Under the pieces are notes generated by a model. The model was not told where the DNA came from. It searched no databases and worked only from the letters and a program-made list of their open reading frames with translations. The translations under genes and the position numbers were made by a program. DNA of 64,000 nucleotides. It comes from Trileptium ribeirensis. Lineage: Eukaryota; Nematoda; Enoplea; Enoplida; Thoracostomopsidae. Positions within the stretch are counted from its first letter, which is position 1, and the number at the start of each line of letters is the position of its first letter. Shown here one piece after another: positions 1 to 11,119 of this stretch. The DNA is taken from contig JASANE010015991.1 in NCBI GenBank assembly GCA_030248225.1, positions 1 through 64,000 on the forward strand. The letters are read 5' to 3'.

Positions 1-1193
1 ATTGTACTAGAAGGATCAATGTGTAAAAACTTGCACAGAAGCCAACGACTAAGCTCTATGAAACTTTGGCCAATTTATTAATTGGATGTCTTAAAGAAGA
101 TAAAACGATAATCAGTACGAGAAAGGTATGTGAAACCTTATGAATAAAACAATATGCTTTCCCGGTATATACTACTATATAACAGTATATGCACAAGGAT
201 AATAAAAGCTGTGAAAAAATGGCATATGTACAAAACTACAGTAATAATTGAGAATTTTGATCCAAGTTACATTTTCGTATCTTGGATTAAACACTTGCAG
301 TTTGGTCCTGCACAAATTTGAACACAAACAAACTCAAAACGTTTCATCATACGATTCGAAATGCGGCTTGGATCAAAATACATTATTATGAAAAGTACTG
401 TCAAAATGAATAACTCAGACAATTAGTAATCACGAACATTGAATAATTGTCCTACAACACCATTGCGTTTACTAATTCATAATGTATTTCCAAACAGAAG
501 CCACATCATGACGCGGTTTGTCCAAAGTGGAGGGCCACTGCATTTTTCGGTGCCCCTGGTTAAATTCCCCTCTCCGTGATAAAACACGCGAGTTGACATA
601 AATAATGACATTTACAAAAATCCCTTTTTGAAGTTGAAAAATTTGATTACATTCAAAAAATGGTTCAATAGTTTGTATTATTCTTAATAAAGAATTTAAA
701 TTTCTGCACCTTTTTCGAGGCCACTTGTAAAAAATATTAAATTTTGAAATTTTCAGAGTTCGGCCCTTCACTTCGCTGCCCCCTAGCTCAAGTCAGAACC
801 CCCGAAGTTCATGTTCATGGCAAAATTTTCAGGGAATGGAGAAGCCAGATAATATTTGTGGAACATCACATCGAACATCGTCTAATTCGGTTCGGTCACC
901 TTTTACTATTTCGAAAAAGGGACCGCCAAATGGCGAACATATTACGGTGGCGTGTTGTAGCTCTCGGTCCGTTTTTTTTATACCATTTTTTCACAACCTT
1001 CATTGTCCTGGTACATATACTGTTAGTAGTACCGGAAAAGCATATTGTTTTATTCATAAGGTTTCACATACCTTTCTCGTACTGATTATCGTTTTATCTT
1101 CTTCAAGAAATCCAATTAAATTGGACAAAGTTTCATGGAGCTTAGTCATTGGCTTCTGTGCAAGTTTTTACAGATTGATCCTTCTAGTACAAT
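1..1193. mobile_element. Fold-back / long terminal inverted repeat element
   Basis: Bases 1 to about 225 recur as the reverse complement at about 978-1193, with a few mismatches and small indels. Base 1 pairs with 1193, and both ends show ATTGTACTAGAAGGATCAAT when read inward. The left arm starts at the first base, so the element may extend outside the window. The unpaired centre (about 230-975) carries a fragment of another dispersed repeat (525-850). No transposase is visible, so it would be non-autonomous. Confidence 0.72.
525..850. repeat. Dispersed repeat family B, copy 1
   Basis: The phrases GCATTTTTCGGTGCCCCTGG (543-562) and TGGCAAAATTTTCAGGGAAT (818-837) recur at 60053-60072 and, with one change, at 60374-60393. 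The segment between them differs, so these are diverged or rearranged copies of one family, here sitting inside the fold-back element. Confidence 0.6.
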
Positions 1194-1520
1194 GTAACAT
1201 TTAATACTGCAGTTTTATGCTGTATCTTCGTAGATAGCAATAGTGGATAAAGGGACTCTTGGTAGTAGTAATAATTATTGCGCTTTTCTTAGGAGCCCTT
1301 TCTACATAATTTGAATAAGGACATGTGCAGCGTTGTATTCTTTTTAAAGATTACGTGATGAATTGCATGGACGTTCCTTTTGCGCAGGCCTGGTTTCCAA
1401 AATTTCTGTTTCAACCAACCCTCCATGCACTTAAATATGAAAGAAATATATTTTTTCGTTTTAGGTCGAGTTTTGTCTTGTTTGCAAACCCACCGTTTTT
1501 GTCAATTGATGGCATCCAAA

Positions 1521-2008
1521 GTTTTTCTTAAAATTTTGCTTAATTTTTGTCTTCTCATAGTCACGCAACGCCTTTTTGCTGGACTAGAAATTTAAATGAG
1601 ATATTTGAACCATGAGCCAAAGAATGATGGTACGGCAACGGCGAACGTAATAACAAGAACGTTAAACCGGTTTTGCATTTCGCCAGGGCTCATTTTTGGT
1701 GGCTATATTCTGCAAGTTTATTTTTGTGTGCTTGTATAGCTGCTATGTCTTTTCACTGTGCGTGTGTTTTTCTTAAAATTTTGCATAATTTTTGTCTTCT
1801 CATAGTCACGCAACGCCTTTTTGCTGGACTAGAAATTTAAATGAGATATTTGAACCATGAGCCAAAGGATGATGGTACGGCAACGGCGAGCGTAATAACA
1901 AGAACGTTAAACCGGTTTTGCATTTCGCCAGGGCTCATTTTTGGTGGCTACATTCTGCAAGTTTATTTTTGTGTGCTTGTATAGCTGCTATGTCGTTTCA
2001 CTGTGCGT
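1521..2008. repeat. Tandem duplication, two ~245-base units
   Basis: The unit 1521-1765 is repeated at 1766-2008 with only a handful of substitutions. Shared landmarks include AGTCACGCAACGCCTTTTTG and AACCGGTTTTGCATTTCGCC. The high identity implies a recent duplication. ORFs in it are non-coding by-products. Confidence 0.9.
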
Positions 2009-2068
2009 ACTTATGTGCAATACGAAAAAATATATGCATCAGTTTAGATTACCCTACTTTTTCGCAAA

Positions 2069-2490
2069 ACGACCCCTTAAAATTTACGGTTTTTTCAAAA
2101 AATTCACCCCTTCTGGGGTCACTTGAAAATTTAAAAATGGCTGAAAAAATTGTTAAATTCTAAAAACGGTAATATTTCGATTTTAAAAACCTGTATAACG
2201 TAAGTCTGCAATACGTAACAATATATACACGCATATCGTAGGCTAAACGATCAATTATTTGGTCACCAAACCTAAAATATGCATGTATATATAAATATTA
2301 TGGCCAGAACTGAAAAGCGCCACAGAGGTATGTTGGGACACCTGAAAGAAAAAATATATTATATTAATTTTTATAAAATTACTGACCCTTTAAGGGGTTA
2401 TGACCCTAGTTTCCGAAATGACCCCTTGCTACTGACCCCTTAGGGGTCAGTAAATTTTTCCGTTTACTGACCCCTATCTGGGAGGGCCTA
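2069..2490. repeat. Cluster of TGACCCCT motifs with a perfect inverted repeat
   Basis: The motif (T)GACCCCT or its complement occurs repeatedly near 2069, 2110-2124, 2384-2406, 2419, 2431-2451 and 2466. At 2431-2451, ACTGACCCCT and AGGGGTCAGT pair perfectly around one base. It ends just upstream of the first exon. Confidence 0.6.
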
Positions 2491-2559
2491 AAATAACCCC
2501 GGAATGCTGCAATTAATATACTGATTAATTGAATGAATATTATATATAATTGATTTTAG

Positions 2560-2670
2560 GAAAGAGAAGAATCGTTTAATGAGCTCAAAGGCGTGACTGA
2601 GACGGCGCAGCATGACTTCGAAACAAAAATTGCGGAAATGGCTCGCCAAGAAACTATGCTTGCCGCACAA
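2560..2670 (+). CDS. SLMAP-like exon 1 of window (coiled coil)
   Basis: The exon is preceded by TTTTAG and followed by GTATCA. It is 37 codons long, phase 0 at both ends, and starts EREESFNELKG. The other two frames either hit a stop or lose the heptads. The end, MARQETMLAAQ, continues smoothly into the next exon (VESLQKEC) and together they resemble the SLMAP stretch REQMLEQKLATLQ. The donor GTATCA is weaker than the rest. Exons upstream of this one are outside the window. Confidence 0.78.
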
Positions 2671-2723
2671 GTATCATGTTACATTGATTCATGTTGCCTA
2701 TATTTGATTTTTGGTGTTATCAG

Positions 2724-2910
2724 TTATGGGCAATGATACACCTGTGGCGGTACGAAAGCATAAGCTATGACGCAGGCCTGTGTTTTCAAGACAACGCATA
2801 ATACCTGATGGGCCGATCTGTGACGCTGCCGCGTACCACATAGGCAAGTCATTCTTGGTGGAGGGGAGAGTCGCCCCAGTGGCGAGAACCCAGAGATGTC
2901 GGACACAGTT
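2724..2910. repeat. GC-rich block in intron, origin unknown
   Basis: A sharply GC-richer island (for example GCCGCGTACCACATAGGCAA, GGTGGAGGGGAGAGTCGCCC) lies in AT-rich intron right after exon 2560-2670. It has the look of a transposon or SINE fragment, but I found no second copy in the window and no polymerase III box. Confidence 0.35.
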
Positions 2911-4740
2911 TTACAATTTTTGCCTTGTTATTTTTTAAAGTTTACGTCATAGCTGTTTTCAAAGTATTAAGTATACTTTAAAAATACCCATAAAGGTTAG
3001 ATTTCCAAAATTTTGACGGAACGAGTTTCTTATTTGTCGTCGGTAGTCATACGCATATAGAGTTGCATACAGTTTTTTCTCGAATGTTAGGAATGGCAAT
3101 TTCAGAATGTTTCTTTTTGAGACTTCTTTTTGCGACCTTAAACGGTCTAAATCAAGAAGTCTCCAATTCTTGTCCGTTTTGTGAGAATTTAGATAGGAAA
3201 GCATTAGAGCAGAACAAATTTAAAGCTATGTGTACAAGTACATTCCATTAATCCAAAAAATCCAACAGTCTGGTAAGGGACGGACGAAAACGATTTTTTG
3301 TTACAATTTATTGTGCGATATTTGACGGAACTCCTTTATGTACGCTCGCTGCGCTTCAACTACCGATTATTTTCAAAACTGACGAATTTCGTGCAGTGTG
3401 TGCGCTAAAAGGAAAGCCTTTTAAAAAGAAAAAAGTTTCTGTGTTTTTGGAAAAATACGCCACGAATGAACACCACATTGTTCTGAATGTTTCGCTGGTC
3501 TGATATAAGTCTTTCTGGGACTTTCAAGGAAACTGAGGAATTTCAATGTAGGTGCTCAAGGTACTCAAACTTTAGCTATTTTTGTTTCGTTACTAGACCT
3601 TCTGGGTTGTCAGCAAAGATTGCAGCTTTTGATGTTGCTTAATATCTACCGAAAATGGTTAATCATCGTCGATAATCTATCCATTTTTTGCAGTTGCAAT
3701 ACAGCAGGTTCTCGCAGTTCGCCTTATTTTGCTATGCAACTAGTTTAGTTTACTTTTAGCAACACTTCATGACATTTCGAAGAACTGGGTTTGACGAAAT
3801 CGGTCGCAATATATCAGAAAAAAATCAACTTTCAGATAAACGTTTCTTTCAGTGGCGTTCAAAAACTTCCACTCCTCTTGCAACACAAACCATAACACAA
3901 GTAACACTAGCAGAATTAATAAAATGTGCTCATGACAACTAATAGACTAAATGGAATTGATTGAATTGACTAGGTGGATCTAAACGTCTTAGTATTATAT
4001 TACATATATTTTGCGAACTACATAGTGGATCCTTCGATCCAATCCAAATTTAAATTTTTTTGTCAATAACTAAACATTAAAAGCAGCCCTGTGTTCAATA
4101 AATTTTACGAAGCACCCCTGTGCTCTCAATACCTGATAAATATGGAACGCTCCTGTGCTCTATGGAACCCGGTGAAATATTATGTAACAGTCGGTGTGCT
4201 ATCAATTGTAAACTTTGAGTCAGCCCTAAGTCTTAGCCTTAACCACTTATTAATGCCTAGCAAGAGATGATACTGATTAATGAGGTGGCTCACGGCTGAT
4301 AAGCTAAAACTTAATTGAAAGGCATTCTAATCTTTTATCTTGATTGACAAGATGATGGAACTGAATCCTATCTTAAATAAACCAGGTCCTATTTAGCAGG
4401 GATTAACCGGATTTCCGGTCTTGAGTTTCGGAAAATTCGTAATAATGCCGGAACAGCAATTCGGGTTTTAAAGGTTTCCCCCAATTTTTGGTCCAGCTAC
4501 ACAATGCTCAAGTTCCAGTATAACCAAACAAATTAAAATAATAACTCAGCAAATTGCCCTGTAAAACGCAAGTAAGACAATTTTGGAAATGGAGCGCGCT
4601 GAGTTTCCGCAAATAGCTTTGTTAGTAATCAAAAAATCGTAATACTACTTTTTTGTCCGTTTGTGTAGATCTTAACTCATCACTGGATATATGGATCTTC
4701 ATAAATTTGTTTATTTGTCACAAATTCAATCTATCTGTGC
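2911..4740. other. Intron sequence without recognised features
   Basis: AT-rich sequence with frequent stops in all frames. I see no exon with matching splice sites and no clear internal repeat. Confidence 0.5.
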
Positions 4741-4930
4741 TCTTTCATTAGACACTATACTCTGCGACCACGCCTTCCCGGTCAAAATGGTCCCCAAAGG
4801 GTCAAACATAACTTTTTGAAATTTGTCCATTCGGGTTTTGATCTTTCACGACCTATATCTCGAGATAGAGGCATCGGAGCGAAAAACGGACAGCACGACA
4901 TCCTCTCATCTACAAACAACTTTGCTGTTA
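4741..4930. repeat. Dispersed repeat family A, copy 1 (fragment)
   Basis: The order of phrases, GCGACCACG...GTCAAAATGG, GATCTTTCACGACCTATATC, then CATCTACAAACAACTTTGCT, parallels the copies at 8968 and 15370. It is a diverged fragment. Confidence 0.5.
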
Positions 4931-4995
4931 TGTTTGTATTGTTAAAGCTGCCTTTTTCGAGCTACGGGCCAAAGATTAAGAAATACCCCAAAAAC

Positions 4996-5445
4996 TGAAA
5001 ATTTTTACAAAGCAAATTTTTTGCTTGTTGTGGGTAAACTATGGGATTATAATGTTGTTTAACCCGTTAAACGTTTTGGTTTCATTGTTTTAATACCGTA
5101 TTGGCTGTGTTGTTATTCTTTTTGGACAGTGCTGGAGCAAAATTTGGTAATTTATTGCACCAAAATAGTAAAATTTCGCCACTTTTCCAATATAGCTGGA
5201 TGTAGATCAATTGAACGTGTTTATAGGTTCCAAAAAGTGAAAATTTCAAATCTTTACAAAGCAATTTTTTGCTTGTTGCAGGTGAACTATGAGATTATGA
5301 GGTTATTTAACCCTTTAAACAAGTTGGTTTCATTCTTTTAACACCATATTGGCTGTGTTATTAATCCTCTTGGACGGTGCCGGAGCTATATTTGTTAAAT
5401 TTTGGCACCAAAAATAGTCAAATTTCGTCACTTTTCCATATATGT
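4996..5445. repeat. Dispersed repeat family C, two tandem units of ~249 bases
   Basis: ACAAAGCAA...TTTTTTGCTTGTTG at 5007 recurs at 5256. Both are followed by parallel phrases (TTTAACCC, TGGTTTCATT, TTGGCTGTGTT, GGACRGTGCYGGAGC, CACCAAAA.TAG). A third copy is at 10340-10560 and an inverted fragment is at 6468-6503. Confidence 0.75.
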
Positions 5446-5599
5446 GTAGGTGAATTGGATAACTTTAAATGGGTTTAGAAACCGGAATTTGGAACGACAA
5501 AATCGCCAATAAGGGCAGAACAGCCTCACTCGCTCCTTTTCCCCTTGCTATGCGAATGACTAGTCAGTAGCATTTTTATCTTGACCTTGTAGGAAATGT

Positions 5600-6020
5600 T
5601 TGTCTTCAGTTTATGTTAATAAAGCTGGCCTGTACACAGTGGGGGGAACCCCACCCATGCTCGTGAGATTTTCCTCCATGTCCGTCAACCCACTCGGCCG
5701 AAACCCCAATGTTCAACTAATTCCAAAAATTTTTTTCTGTCTGAGAATATATGTTTTTGTTTGCAAATTGTTTTTAACATTAGTTACCACCATTTATAAT
5801 TCTAAAATATAGTTATTAGCTTTAAAATACATTCATGACAGTAAAACTGCGTGAAAGTATGGGAATATTTAGTATTTCTAAGCAAAAATTATTCTCCCCA
5901 CTTTTAATTTTCCCCGAGAATGAACATGGTGGCCCCCGAAGTCACCCCACTTTTCGGATGGCTGTGGGCAGGCCAGTAAAGCAAAGCCCAGTTAATGCTT
6001 GCAGCCTCATTCAGATATAG
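5600..6020. repeat. Dispersed repeat family D, copy 1
   Basis: Parallel to 35680-36040 over roughly 400 bases: ...CGTGAGATTTT, CCACTCGG.CGAAACCC, CCAAAAATTTTTT, TTTTTAA.ATTA, CAGTAAAACT, TTTTCCC(C)GA(G/T)AAT and GG.TGTGG.CAGG occur in the same order. No coding capacity is evident; it is probably a non-autonomous element. Confidence 0.72.
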
Positions 6021-6975
6021 CGGTATATGTTCTGATTTAAGTCCAATTTGATATATATACATATTATAGATTGTGTAGCAGTACTTAAGGCGGAACTTTT
6101 AAATTTGAAAATTACACCAGAACATAAACTATAACTCTATGTATTTTTCAATGCTGTAAGCTTGGCAACCATAAATTGCACCAAAGACCAAAAAGTGCAC
6201 TTCTAAATTTTGTGTAAATCGCTGTATGTTGGAGTAAATTTCCATATCTGTAACGCGGTTATTAAATGCGTTCTTGCTAGGGGACTGTATACATTGAAAC
6301 TGTGCGGAGCAGTAACAGTTTGTCTTATTTATAGCATTCCGTTCGGAAAATTATAGCATACGTACAGTTATTTTCTTTTAAAGCCGTTGGGAGGCGATTG
6401 GAAATTGTCTAGTCTGCGCCCATGCATGCAAGCACATTCATCGTGGTGCTGTGGACGATTAATAACACAGCCAATATGGTGTTAACAGAATGAAACCAAC
6501 TTAAGGCTGCATAGTGGAGGACATTTTTGCTCTGGCGGACCAAAAAACTGACAATTTGCAATTTGATAGATAAACATTATCGGCTTCCTCAGTCGCTTTA
6601 AAGTGCCAGATAGATAATAATGACATCGCAATACGTTACGTTTAATGCAAAATTTATTTTAACATATTTTAGATCCCATTACATTTTTGTCATCCTTCAT
6701 TTGTTTTATTATTCGAAGACCAGGTCCGGATCCGGTTTAAATAGGCAATTCCGGTTACTGGTTGTGGTTCCGGTTATTCCCTACTGTTTAGGTCATTTAC
6801 ATCCGATACAAGGTATATCGTTTTCAGCTATTAAAACAAGTCTTCATAATGGGAGCACGCTGAGATCCTCTCTTTTCGGTGTTTACTTATCGTAATTTTC
6901 CTAAGTACTCTATCGTACACGACATGGTTGTTTTGATAGATCACCATACCGTCGTTGTAAAACTATTTACTTCAG

Positions 6976-7033
6976 GTAGAATCATTGCAGAAAGAGTGCG
7001 ATCTTTACAAAGAACAATTGGCCGCCACTAAAT
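6976..7033 (+). CDS. SLMAP-like exon 2 (coiled coil)
   Basis: Acceptor TTCAG and donor GTAAGT flank 58 bases. The exon enters in phase 0 and leaves one base over. It reads VESLQKECDLYKEQLAAT, amphipathic and helix-forming. The intron before it is 4.3 kb and filled with repeats; the next is only 590 bases. Confidence 0.8.
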
Positions 7034-7358
7034 GTAAGTTATATTTCTTATGCTTTCACATATAGAATAGATGTTCGTTTTTGGTGTAATTCTTGTCGTA
7101 TTGACAGGTTTCGTAAATATAATTATAACAAGTCCATAGATATGGAATGCTAGTAGTCGCATGTTAATCGACCTCTCGAATTGCGAATTGTGTGAAAACT
7201 GGTATTGCTGAGTTCTCCGAATGTTCAGAAAAGTTGAGTGCTCGTATTTAAATGCATGCGTGAGTTAAAAGGTAAATCTGATCCGAAGTGTTACGGAAAA
7301 ATTTCTATAAGCATAAAATTGTGGGACGCAATTTTTTTGGCATTTCAAGTCGGCTCTT

Positions 7359-7568
7359 CTGGGATGCTCCTACCCACCCCGCCTCCAGCAAGTTTAGTTT
7401 AGAAGCTACTGGTTGTCTTGTATTATACTATTTACAATTTTTTTACTTACAGTAACACACATCTGGGATGCTCCTACCCACCTCGCCTCCAGCAAGTTTA
7501 GTTTCGAAGCTACTGGTTGTTTTGTATTATACTATGTACAATTTTTTACTTACAATAACACACATCTG
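7359..7568. repeat. Tandem duplication, two 104-base units
   Basis: CTGGGATGCTCCTACCCACC at 7359 recurs at 7463. Both units run through CTCCAGCAAGTTTAGTTT and TACTTACARTAACACACATC with few differences. The array ends about 55 bases before the acceptor of exon 7624. Confidence 0.9.
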
Positions 7569-7623
7569 TGGCTTGAAGTTTTATAAACTTGATGCAATTT
7601 ATTTTATCAGTTTATTGCTTCAG

Positions 7624-7824
7624 TTAGCAGTGAAAACGGTGGAACTCCACAGCAACAACGCAGCAGTAACAATAGACCGGCTGGTGATGATGCTATTTCG
7701 CTGGGTCGGTTTGTGGAACAATCAAATGAGGCTCTAATTGATGTCGGAGTTCCGCTTGAAGAACGTGTTCCCCGGCTAGCAAATTTGCTGAAAGCGGCTC
7801 AAACCCAAATTGATGTTTACAAAA
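7624..7824 (+). CDS. SLMAP-like exon 3 (linker plus coiled coil)
   Basis: The acceptor is the CAG at 7621-7623. The alternative AG four bases later gives a frame with a stop. The donor is GTAAGG. The 201-base exon starts with a Ser/Asn/Gln-rich linker (SSENGGTPQQQRSSNN), followed by FVEQSNEALIDVG and RVPRLANLLKAAQTQID. The ALID...RL spacing recalls SLMAP QALIDEDRLLSRLEVMGNQLQ. A 104-base tandem duplication lies in the intron just before it (7359-7568). Confidence 0.82.
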
Positions 7825-8402
7825 GTAAGGCCTAAAATGAGTTTTTATTACGAGTAACGCACTCTGCGAGCGGAAATAGGTCCAGAAGTATGGTTGGGAT
7901 GGGCTCATCGGGTAGTATAAGGTTACAAATTTAGCTTCCCATTGAATATAAAAAATTTTGCGAAAATCCATCAGTCCGGGACACAGACTTTTTTGCACAG
8001 GTGATCGTTATTTTACTGAATCGCTATTTTTTCATGTTCCCGACTCTGTTTATCCACTTTATCAGTTACGATATCTCTTGGAATCTAATGCTTGGAGTAG
8101 ATTCGGTAGTACATTTTGTATGTGTTAACACTGGTATTACAGAAGTGTAAATTAATATTTGTTTTTGTCATTTATAAAATATTGTTTAATTTTCCAGTTC
8201 GTTTATAAAACATTGTTCTATATTCGAGTTTGACTAGTTGTAGAAAGGGGTGATTTATCAGTATTAAGGTATATCGGTATCATACTAATTGCAGCAACAA
8301 TCAAGGTCATACTGTTTCCGTGCGTGGTTAATGTCAAGTGTTTAAAATGTCTCTAGGCACTTAATGACACATCAGCGATATACATAGGTTAGACACATCA
8401 CT

Positions 8403-8967
8403 CTAAAACAAAAAATACAAACTATTCTGTTGATTTAACCATCCCAGTTTAAAAGGCGAATTAATTTAATGCGAACAATTATTACGAAATTTGGCATTTT
8501 AGGCAGCTAAAGCGATTAATATTCCAAGGTGTTCCTTGAACAAACATTTTTAGAATAATGCCCCCGTATATAAATTTTTGGACGCTAGGTGCGTGCTGGA
8601 ACCCAGAATTTTGTAAATAAATTAAACGCCGTTATATATTGTAATAATCGATAGTTCGATACCAAGGGAGGAGGATGTGCCCTTCCTAAAACAAAAAATA
8701 CAAACTATTCTGTTGATTTAACCATCCCAGTTTAAAAGGCGAATTAATTTAATGCGAACAATTATTACGAAATTTGGCATTTTAGGCAGCTAAAGCGATT
8801 AATATTCCAAGGTGTTCCTTGAACAAACATTTTTAGAATAATGCCCCCGTATATAAATTTTTGGACGCTAGGTGCGTGCCGGAACCCAGAATTTTGTAAA
8901 TAAATTAAACGCCGTTATATATTGTAATAATGGATAGTTCGATACCAAGGGATGAGGATGTGCCCTT
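8403..8967. repeat. Tandem duplication, two 283-base units
   Basis: CTAAAACAAAAAATACAAAC starts at 8403 and again at 8686. The two units are almost identical to their ends (GGAKGAGGATGTGCCCTT). This is one of the youngest-looking events in the window. Confidence 0.93.
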
Positions 8968-9620
8968 TAGTTGATAGCTGCGACCCCATCGTCGGGGTCA
9001 AAATGTCAAACACCGGGTTTTTAAGCTTTTTTGCCAAATCTAACCACACAGGTACCATCTTTCACAGCCTATATCTGGTCAAACAGGCATCACCTTCAAA
9101 AACCAAGATCAGCTCATCGAGACACTTTGCTGATCATATATTTATTTGTGGGAGCACATTCTGGAACGCTGTGGGCCCGAATATCGTTCGTCGACCCCTT
9201 GAGAGAAATATTGATTTTTCAAATTGTGGCATGTTATTGCGTGTTTTGCCTTACAACGAATGCCTGTTAGGCTATCAAGCACGCTGAATACGATGGTTTT
9301 GATATCTAGAGTCCAACTTGACTATATTAAATGCCTTTTCATGGCATTTCAAAGATTTTACGGCCGACGAACCCGATTTCCAAAATGTGCGTTTTCATTG
9401 GTTTGGCTGTATAATGCGTGCAGAGTATCAAGAATGGTTTATACGCAGGTGTTTTTAGTTGTTTTCGATTGATTTAAGCAGGACGAGGTTTTAGTGTTTT
9501 CATTGGGTTCAGGGGGTTACAGTGGTTTAGTGTAGTATATACATCAAACACGAAGCCTGTTACAAATAATAATACAAAACGATCGCTTGCTGAAACTACG
9601 CTCGGTCCGTTTCACCCTCA
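8968..9620. repeat. Dispersed repeat family A, copy 2 (longest)
   Basis: It shares with 15370-15680 the phrases GGGGT.AAAATG, TTTGCCAAATCT, TCTTTCACAGCC.ATATCT, ATCAGCTCATCGAGA and GTGGGC...CG.ATTTTTCA. With 36420-36970 it shares TATCAAGCACGCTGAATACG, CCCAACTTGACTAT-like and the end CGCTCGGTCCGTTTCACCCT. ORFs inside are short and unconserved. Confidence 0.72.
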
Positions 9621-9704
9621 CTTGCTAAATACTAGTAATATTCAAATGGTGGGGCCCGCAACCAACTCATGCGATTGAAATCTATACCCAAGGTTGTTCA
9701 CTGC

Positions 9705-9870
9705 AAAAGTGAAGTGCATAAAAATGAACGTACAGCGTTCGTTTATAGACGAGGTTTGCAACGTTCATTTACGTTCCTTTCATGTTCATTTCGTTTCAAA
9801 CGTGAAATAACGTTTGAAATAACGTCCTGTCGTTTGTTTGCGTCTACGTTTATCCGGCTTCATTTTTAAT
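9705..9870. repeat. CGTTCRTTT palindromic repeat block, copy 1
   Basis: Iterated forms of CGTTCGTTTATAGACGAGG, CGTTCATTTACG and AAACG...CGTTT occur over about 150 bases, preceded by AAGTGCATAAAAATGAACG. The same architecture is at 61198-61450, where short inverted ends are visible. Confidence 0.55.
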
Positions 9871-10339
9871 CACTCTGGTGCATATTCTTTCTGACGTTGA
9901 GTTTGTTCTAGATTACAAATTTCATTGTCGTTCATGGAATTCGATAGGTAGTTAAACGTTCCATTTGGAATGAATGAGAATGTTCATTTGTGAAGCAGAG
10001 CGAGTGGAGTTTTCCTGACTACCGTATAACTGCGATAAAAATTATTTTCTCTTTCCGCCCTTCGCATGACTACACGAGATAGATGGGTTTTCACATTTTT
10101 ATTGTAACATGTTTACACCTAATGAAATGTAGTTAACGCGCCTAGCTTTGTATTTATGCTGCTCCCATTCTTTCCTAGTTTAATAAGTTTTTCACAAAAC
10201 CGGCACGAGTTGGAGTCTTTGACCTTTGCCATTTGGGGTCACTCAAAATTATAGGCTATTATAGCACTTGCCAGAGGTGTCGGGTCGAAAAATGGAGACT
10301 ATCATAATTTTTGACAGAGCTGTCAATTTCGGGCTAACG

Positions 10340-10565
10340 GTAAAAGATCAAAAAAAGTGAAAATTTCAAAAATTTTGTAAAGTAAGTTTTTGCTTGTTGG
10401 TTGTGAGCAGCTGCTGTAGCGTTATTTTGTCCATTTAACACGTCCGTTTCATTGTTTTAAGCCCACATTGGGTGTGTTATTAACCGTGCGGGACGGTGCC
10501 GTGGGAAAATTTGGTAATTTTGGTACAAAATAGCCAAATTTTGTCACTTTCAACGCATATATGTA
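10340..10565. repeat. Dispersed repeat family C, copy 3
   Basis: GTGAAAATTTCAAAAATTTT..TTTTTGCTTGTTG, then GTTTCATTGTTTTAA, GGTGTGTTATTAACC, GGACGGTGCCG and CAAATTTTGTCACTTT follow the same order as the units at 4996-5445. Confidence 0.68.
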
Positions 10566-11056
10566 GGGCATTAGAATGTGCATTAGGTTTTCTAGGTTGC
10601 TGAATACAACAAAAGCAATTGCATTTCTTGATATACATTAAATAAGTATTGGGGTCCTATATCATAAAAATTCAAATTTTAATTTTTATAATTCATAAAT
10701 TTCAAGTTTTTAGTATTGGAGGAAGAAATAGAGTGTACGGCTTTGTGTGATTAAAATACCCGCTTCCATTAAAGTATTTCTGGCATATAATTGCTATCGG
10801 GGATACTTAAAGGGACTCAAGAAGCTGAATTTGGAACGACTAAATTGTTAAGCGCATAGTAGGCACAGTCACTCCATTTTCCCTCGCTTGCGAATTACTA
10901 GCAGTTATGCTTATAACGGTGGATGGGTTTTGCATAAACGGATCTACAATCCATCACGTTAAACGTAACGTGGTTGACTAAAAATACATTTCTGACTCAA
11001 TGTTCATATCACAAGGGCAGTGTTTTCATTAATATTTTTGTTCACATGTATTTCAG

Positions 11057-11119
11057 CCAAGCTCGACGATGCTCAAGATCAGCTGGAGGACAGCCATAAT
11101 GCCAATAATCGTTTGCAAG
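11057..11119 (+). CDS. SLMAP-like exon 4 (coiled coil)
   Basis: Acceptor TTTCAG and donor GTTTGA bound 63 bases, entering and leaving with one base over. The reading is KLDDAQDQLEDSHNANNRLQ, a clear heptad pattern. The donor is weak at +3 to +5, but the frame stays open and joins the next exon as Gly/Asp codon completion (G+AT). Confidence 0.78.

Noticed and set aside
1325..2163. Several ORFs across the 245-base tandem duplication
   Set aside because: The duplication copies the same chance frames; there are no domain features.
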